From the NCBI GenBank assembly GCA_945876665.1, contig CAMCPC010000086.1:1-6023 (forward strand): 6,023 nucleotides of DNA, given 5' to 3'. The notes under the pieces were generated by a model, which saw nothing but the letters and a program-made list of their open reading frames with translations, was not told where the DNA came from and did no database searches. The position numbers and the translations under genes are program-made. How positions within the stretch are numbered: the stretch's first letter is position 1; each line of letters opens with the position of its first letter. This document shows, one piece after another, positions 5,929 through 6,023 of this stretch. This DNA comes from an uncultured Oscillospiraceae bacterium. GTDB lineage: Bacteria > Bacillota > Clostridia > UBA1381.

Positions 5929-6023
5929 TTAATCTATTACCCTTTTACCGCCTAAGAATCTTGGTGTATAGTAAGATGAATCAATAGATGTGTACTGAAT
6001 TACCTTACCTGTTGACGGAGCAT
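5929..6023 (-). CDS. C-terminal 30 codons of an unidentified gene (5' part outside window)
   Basis: One minus-strand frame is open from the right edge to a TAA at 5929-5931 and gives a 30-residue tail beginning APSTGKVIQYTSIDSSYY and ending FLGGKRVID. The other two minus frames hit stops within about eight codons of the edge. The strong terminator just downstream supports this as a real gene end. The tail is polar with several tyrosines and no transmembrane or anchor signal. I do not recognise the family, and 30 residues are too few to assign one. Confidence 0.65.
   Translation of the reverse strand, partial: APSTGKVIQYTSIDSSYYTPRFLGGKRVID

Noticed and set aside
6003..6023. Minus-strand ATG at the right edge
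   Set aside because: It meets a stop after seven codons; the open frame in this DNA is a different one ending at 5929.

Overview
The window reads as chromosome from a low-GC anaerobic Firmicute of the class Clostridia, probably a gut or fibre-associated one. The evidence is an S-layer homology (SLH) surface protein, a YesN-style AraC regulator, strong AGGAG-type ribosome binding sites, very AT-rich intergenic DNA and consensus -10 boxes. A genus cannot be fixed from sequence reading alone. Every gene lies on the minus strand, so the window is best read from right to left.

Layout in reading order. At the right edge is the last 30 codons of an unrecognised gene, followed by a strong hairpin terminator (5883-5912). 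Next is a two-gene amino-acid ABC importer unit with its own promoter: a lipoprotein substrate-binding protein (4954-5781) and a HisM/GlnP-type permease (4147-4872). No ATPase gene is next to it. A secreted protein of 267 residues, probably a ConA/LamG-like beta-sandwich, follows (3226-4029). It has an extended -10 promoter and a strong terminator (3180-3212). Then comes an AraC-family regulator (1767-3011) that looks like a YesN response regulator without its receiver domain. Its promoter is near consensus, and an 18-of-20 direct repeat lies in its upstream region. At the left edge is the 5' part (536 codons) of a large SLH-domain, probably surface-anchored protein that runs out of the window.

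The genes look like at least four separate transcription units, not one operon. A plausible but unproven theme is the cell envelope and nutrient capture: an amino-acid importer, a secreted possible carbohydrate-binding protein, a regulator possibly sensing a nutrient or surface signal, and an S-layer-type protein. Two annotated starts were moved inward from upstream GTG codons to ATG codons with good ribosome binding sites (regulator at 3011, permease at 4872).

I found no mobile element, CRISPR array, tRNA, rRNA or defence system. There is no clear case for a wholly new system. The best leads are the receiver-less, cysteine-rich regulator with its repeated upstream element, the orphan secreted beta-sandwich protein, and the importer lacking a local ATPase.
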